A model generated the notes under the pieces. It was not told the origin of the DNA. It made no database searches and saw only the letters and a program-made list of their open reading frames with translations. The translations under genes and the position numbers were made by a program. A stretch of DNA of 64,000 nt from Taishania pollutisoli (GTDB taxonomy: Bacteria; Bacteroidota; Bacteroidia; Flavobacteriales_D; Crocinitomicaceae), in NCBI RefSeq assembly GCF_014518315.1, contig NZ_JACVEL010000011.1, positions 1 through 64,000 of the forward strand, in the 5' to 3' direction. How positions within the stretch are numbered: position 1 is the stretch's first letter; every line of letters begins with the position of its first letter. Positions 60,113 to 64,000 of this stretch are shown piece after piece.

Positions 60113-62377
60113 ATGGGAAAGCTGAAGAAACAGGATGCATTGGATTATCACTCATCAGGAAGACCTGGTAAAATAGAGGTTATTCCAACGAAACCGTACA
60201 CTTCTCAACGTGATTTGTCATTAGCGTATTCTCCGGGTGTCGCAGAACCGTGCTTAAAAATAGCCGATAACCGTGAGGATGCATATAAATATACTTCGAA
60301 AGGCAACCTGGTTGCTGTAATATCAAACGGAACAGCCGTTTTAGGACTTGGAGACATCGGGCCGGAAGCATCAAAACCGGTGATGGAAGGAAAGGGACTC
60401 TTATTTAAAATTTTTGCAGATATAGACGTGTTCGACATTGAGGTCGATGCAAAAGATACAGAGTTATTCATTCAGACCGTAAAAGCAATTGCTCCGACAT
60501 TCGGAGGAATCAACCTGGAAGACATCAAAGCACCGGAAGCTTTTGAAATTGAACGGAGACTAAAAGAAGAACTGGACATCCCCGTCATGCATGATGACCA
60601 GCACGGAACAGCAATTATCTCTTCTGCTGCCTTGCTGAATGCATTGGAATTGGCCAGAAAGAAAATTGAAAAAGTAAAAATCGTTGTTTCCGGAGCAGGA
60701 GCTTCGGCCTTGTCATGTGCACGGTTGTATCATGCGCTCGGGGCAAAGCTGGAGAATATCTACATGTATGACTCCAAAGGGTTGATTCATGCCGGAAGAA
60801 CGGACCTGGATAGTAACAAGCAGGAATTTGCCGTGCATAAAAAAGATGTTGAATTCGGAGATGCATTTAAAAAAGCGGATGTATTTCTTGGTCTTTCCCG
60901 GGCAGGGTTGGTAAATAAAGAGATGATCAAAAGCATGGCTAAAGATCCGATCGTTTTTGCACTTGCAAACCCGGAACCGGAAATTTCGTACAAAGAAGCG
61001 ACAAGCGCGCGTATGGATATCATTATGGCAACTGGTCGTTCTGATCATCCGAACCAGGTGAACAATGTACTGGGATTCCCGTTCATTTTCAGAGGAGCGC
61101 TGGATGTAAGAGCAACAACAATCAACGAAGCAATGAAGCTGGCAGCTGTTCATGCGATTGCGTCCCTGGCGAAAGAAACAATTCCTGAAGAAGTGATTGA
61201 AGCATACAATGAAAAATCAATCTCATTCGGACGCGAGTCCATTATTCCGAAACCCCTGGATCCCCGTTTGATCTATTACGTAGCACCTGCAGTAGCAAAA
61301 GCAGCAATGGAATCAGGAGTGGCAAAGCAGCCCATTACAGATTGGGATGCGTATGAAATGGAACTGAAAAACCGGTTGGGACTGGATAACAAATTGATCA
61401 GAAACCTGACGGATAAAGCACAGCAAAACCCGAAACGTGTTGTTTTTGCCGAAGCGGACAATATCAAAATCCTGAAAGCGGCTCAAACATCAAGTGAGGA
61501 AGGAACTGCATACCCGATTTTATTGGGGAATAAAGAAGTCATTAAAAAACTCATCGATGAATACAGCCTGGATTTTAATGATGTAACGATCATTGATCCG
61601 AAATCAAAAGAAGAGTTGGAAAGAAGAACTTGTTACGGGAAAAAATTCTTTGAAAAGCGCAAGCGAAAAGGGGTGACAGAATTTGAAGCCATCCAGCTCA
61701 TGCGCGAACGAAACCATTTCGGAGCAATGATGGTTGATAACGGAGATGCTGATGCAATGGTTTCCGGCTTGACCCGAAATTACCGTTCTGTTGTTCGTCC
61801 TGTTATTCAGGCAATCGGATTGGAAAAAGAGGTAAATACCGTGGCGGGAATGTACATCCTGAATACAAAACGAGGACCGCTGTTTCTGGCAGATACAACA
61901 ATGAATCTGAACCCGACAGCCGAAGAAATAGCTGAGATTACTGCCAATGTAGCTAAAACAATGCGCAAGTTCAAAATCACTCCGCGGATTGCCTTACTGG
62001 CGTATTCTAATTTTGGTTCTTCACCGGGAGAAGATCCCGAAAAAATGTCAAAAGCGACAGAGATTTTACACCAGAAATACCCGAATTTGGTGGTGGACGG
62101 AGAGTTGCAGGCAAACTTTGCACTGAACAGCGACCTGATGAATGAAAAATTCAGTTTCTCATTACTGGCCAACAAGCAAGTGAATACACTGATCTTTCCA
62201 AACCTTTCTTCAGGAAACATTGCATACAAATTATTGCAGGAAATTACGGAAGCAGACGCAATCGGTCCTATTTTGATCGGGTTGAAAAAATCGGTACACG
62301 TGCTCCAAATGGGAGCTTCTGTGCGGGAAATTATCAACATGGTAAAAGTCGCAGTCGTTGACGCCGGAAATAAATAG
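60113..62377 (+). CDS. maeB: NADP-dependent malic enzyme with phosphotransacetylase-like domain
   Basis: A 754-residue enzyme that oxidatively decarboxylates malate to pyruvate with NADP+. The malic enzyme part (residues about 1-430) shows [17 protein letters not shown], the catalytic region [10 protein letters not shown] and the nucleotide-binding [20 protein letters not shown]. The C-terminal 320 residues are a phosphotransacetylase-like domain ([28 protein letters not shown]), usually a regulatory element that senses acetyl-CoA. This two-domain form is the bacterial MaeB type. It lies three bases before ruvA. Confidence 0.95.
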   Translation: MGKLKKQDALDYHSSGRPGKIEVIPTKPYTSQRDLSLAYSPGVAEPCLKIADNREDAYKYTSKGNLVAVISNGTAVLGLGDIGPEASKPVMEGKGLLFKIFADIDVFDIEVDAKDTELFIQTVKAIAPTFGGINLEDIKAPEAFEIERRLKEELDIPVMHDDQHGTAIISSAALLNALELARKKIEKVKIVVSGAGASALSCARLYHALGAKLENIYMYDSKGLIHAGRTDLDSNKQEFAVHKKDVEFGDAFKKADVFLGLSRAGLVNKEMIKSMAKDPIVFALANPEPEISYKEATSARMDIIMATGRSDHPNQVNNVLGFPFIFRGALDVRATTINEAMKLAAVHAIASLAKETIPEEVIEAYNEKSISFGRESIIPKPLDPRLIYYVAPAVAKAAMESGVAKQPITDWDAYEMELKNRLGLDNKLIRNLTDKAQQNPKRVVFAEADNIKILKAAQTSSEEGTAYPILLGNKEVIKKLIDEYSLDFNDVTIIDPKSKEELERRTCYGKKFFEKRKRKGVTEFEAIQLMRERNHFGAMMVDNGDADAMVSGLTRNYRSVVRPVIQAIGLEKEVNTVAGMYILNTKRGPLFLADTTMNLNPTAEEIAEITANVAKTMRKFKITPRIALLAYSNFGSSPGEDPEKMSKATEILHQKYPNLVVDGELQANFALNSDLMNEKFSFSLLANKQVNTLIFPNLSSGNIAYKLLQEITEADAIGPILIGLKKSVHVLQMGASVREIINMVKVAVVDAGNK

Positions 62378-62380
62378 GAC

Positions 62381-62956
62381 ATGATCACGCATCTCAATGG
62401 AAAACTAGCTGAAAAAAATCCCACCAATATTGTTGTTGAATGCAATGGGGTTGGCTACTTTGTTAACATATCTCTTAATACATTCTCCGGACTCGGGAGC
62501 AATGAAGCAGTGCGGATTTATACCAAACTCATTGTGCGCGAAGATGCACATTTGCTGTATGGTTTTGCTACACTGGAAGAACGCACGATGTTCGAACACC
62601 TGATTTCTGTTTCAGGAATCGGTCCGAATACGGCTATGATTATGCTTTCGTCGCTTGTCCCGGAAGAAATCGCACATGCCATCCAGGTAGAGGACGTTCG
62701 AACGATACAAAGCATCAAAGGTATTGGAGCGAAGACAGCGCAGCGTGTCATCATTGATTTGAAGGACAAAATGTTAAAAATGAATTTTTCAACTGAAAAT
62801 ATAGTTGTCCAGAACAATACAAACCGATTTGATGCGTTAACTGCATTGGTTTCGCTCGGCTTTGACAAGAAATCTGCTGAGAAAGCGATTGATAAAGTGA
62901 CACAGGACGATGATACCGTTGAAAAAATAATTAAAGAAGCGTTGAAAATATTATAA
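62381..62956 (+). CDS. ruvA: Holliday junction branch migration protein RuvA
   Basis: A 191-residue protein that binds four-way DNA junctions and loads RuvB. The OB domain begins MITHLNGKLAEKNPTNIVVE, then GVGYFVNIS. The helix-hairpin-helix motifs appear in ISVSGIGPNTAMIML and IQSIKGIGAKTAQRVI, and the C-terminal domain III (ALTALVSLGFDKKSAEKAID) contacts RuvB. It starts three bases after maeB and is followed by sprA after 30 bases, a gene order widely kept in Bacteroidota even though the functions differ. Confidence 0.97.
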   Translation: MITHLNGKLAEKNPTNIVVECNGVGYFVNISLNTFSGLGSNEAVRIYTKLIVREDAHLLYGFATLEERTMFEHLISVSGIGPNTAMIMLSSLVPEEIAHAIQVEDVRTIQSIKGIGAKTAQRVIIDLKDKMLKMNFSTENIVVQNNTNRFDALTALVSLGFDKKSAEKAIDKVTQDDDTVEKIIKEALKIL

Positions 62957-62986
62957 GTGTTGGAAAAGAAGGCACATTATCTACTT

Positions 62987-64000
62987 ATGGGAAAAGCTGT
63001 AAGAATCATTTTCTTGATTCAGTTTGTACTTGTATTATCAAATTTGAATGCTCAGGATACATTGCGCTATCCGATTCCTCCTACATTTGACCCTACTCAG
63101 ACGCAGCAAAACAGCTTTGACCTGGGAGATCCGTCTTCTGTTCAACAGACGATCGTCTATGACCCTGCCACAGGATCATACATCTTCAAAGAAACAATCG
63201 GTGCTTCAGGAATGGACTACCGTCCGCCTTCTATGATGACACTGGAAGAATACCTGGAATATGAACGGAAAAAATCAATCCAGGACAACTGGAAAGACCG
63301 CATTGATCAGCAGACGGCAGACAGTCAGCCATTTGCCCTTCCGATAAAAATCGATAATAAATTATTTAAAAGTTTCTTTGGTTCAGACCAGATTACAATC
63401 AAACCGCAGGGAACGGTAGAAATAGGACTCGGAGTCAATTCATCCCGTTATGACAATCCGCTTCTTCCCGTTAAACAGAGACGAATTACACGTTTTGACT
63501 TCAACCAGAATATCAACTTTAGTGTGGTCGGACAGATCGGTACCCGGATGAAACTGGGAATGAGCTACAACACACAGGCCAACTTCGAATTTGATAACGT
63601 TACAAAATTAGAATACAACGGAGATGAAGACCAGATTGTCCAGAGTATCGCGTTGGGAAATGTCTCGCTCGATCTTCCCACAACATTGATTCCAAGTTCC
63701 AAAACACTATTTGGTGCAAGTACCAAACTGAAATTCGGACGGACAACAGTTGATTTGATTGCAGCTTCATCAAAAGGACAACGAAAAGAAATCAAAGTGC
63801 AGGGAGGAGCCCAAAAACAAACTTTTGAAGTTTCGGCAGACCAGTATGAAGCGAACCGTCACTATTTCCTGAACTTTTATCACCGGAATAACTACGATGA
63901 AGCAATGAAAGCATTGCCGATCGTTAATTCAGGAATCAATATCTCACGGATTGAAGTTTGGATAACCAACCGGACCAATACGACGGAGAATACGAGAAAC
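62987..64000 (+). CDS. sprA: SprA, type IX secretion outer-membrane channel (3' end outside window)
   Basis: The reading frame is open from 62987 to the last base (338 codons), so only the N-terminal part of this very large protein (over 2000 residues in relatives) is seen. A signal peptide (VRIIFLIQFVLVLSNLNAQ) is followed by DTLRYPIPPTFDP, then the SprA/SovP features LEEYLEYERKKSIQDNWK, GTVEIGLGVNSS and NFSVVGQIGTRMKLGMSYN, the start of the giant 36-strand barrel. SprA is the translocon through which type IX substrates, such as the two sorting-domain proteins here, leave the cell. The ATG at 62987 was chosen; an in-frame GTG at 62957 would precede the signal with charged residues. Confidence 0.95.
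   Translation, partial: MGKAVRIIFLIQFVLVLSNLNAQDTLRYPIPPTFDPTQTQQNSFDLGDPSSVQQTIVYDPATGSYIFKETIGASGMDYRPPSMMTLEEYLEYERKKSIQDNWKDRIDQQTADSQPFALPIKIDNKLFKSFFGSDQITIKPQGTVEIGLGVNSSRYDNPLLPVKQRRITRFDFNQNINFSVVGQIGTRMKLGMSYNTQANFEFDNVTKLEYNGDEDQIVQSIALGNVSLDLPTTLIPSSKTLFGASTKLKFGRTTVDLIAASSKGQRKEIKVQGGAQKQTFEVSADQYEANRHYFLNFYHRNNYDEAMKALPIVNSGINISRIEVWITNRTNTTENTRN

Noticed and set aside
61807-62445. Minus-strand frame of 212 codons
   Set aside because: It is antisense to maeB and ruvA, shows no family features, and starts inside ruvA.

Overview
This window comes from a chromosome of a Bacteroidota bacterium, most likely order Flavobacteriales and perhaps close to Fluviicola/Crocinitomicaceae (the genus is a guess). 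The evidence is the start of sprA (gliding/type IX secretion) at the right edge next to ruvA, two proteins with type IX C-terminal sorting domains, a TonB-dependent receptor with a carboxypeptidase-like N-terminal domain, and many promoters with the Bacteroidota -7 element TAnnTTTG instead of TATAAT. Most of the window is core chromosome. The first 1.5 kb is visibly richer in A+T and looks acquired.

Layout. 1-1.5 kb: the 3' end of an RHS-repeat polymorphic toxin carrying a LysM domain, with a candidate immunity lipoprotein. 1.6-6.6 kb: a TonB-domain protein, a secreted T9SS protein, purH, mreB and a small lipoprotein. 6.9-12.7 kb: a serine hydrolase pair, a 168-bp tandem repeat, a histidine kinase, gpmI and corA. 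12.7-24.6 kb: two large GT-C-like membrane proteins, a phosphatase / RsmI-like methylase / RecD-like helicase group, a DUF4920 lipoprotein with a second histidine kinase, a TauE/SafE protein, mtaB, a 121-bp repeat and a glycosyltransferase. 24.6-36.7 kb: pcrA, a PIN toxin-antitoxin pair, lhgO, a von Willebrand D protein, an S24-type repressor facing a double-DTG aspartyl protease lipoprotein, a hydrolase, a nine-repeat secreted protein and hemN. 36.7-42.8 kb: tRNA-Gly and tRNA-Thr, an amino-acid permease, an NfeD-flotillin operon, a polysaccharide deacetylase and an atypical SDR.

43.0-49.6 kb is the most coherent accessory system: a probable zinc-limitation regulon. A Fur-family (Zur-like) gene sits between two operons, and four copies of a GCAAC-N3-(G/A)TTGC palindrome lie in exactly two places: two before the ZigA-type GTPase operon, and two between the regulator and a divergent unit of His-rich protein, TonB receptor and small Cys/His lipoprotein. 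The GTPase operon also carries a methyltransferase and a thioredoxin-reductase-like flavoprotein with a Tat-like leader.

49.6-64 kb: a transglutaminase-like protein, a 1.4-kb array of about seven 198-bp repeats, a speD-speE fusion, a stress-type group (pirin, OsmC, acetyltransferase, baeRF3, second pirin), a T9SS protein, a DCC-family protein, then maeB, ruvA and sprA in an order common in this phylum. No CRISPR array, rRNA, prophage or insertion sequence was seen.
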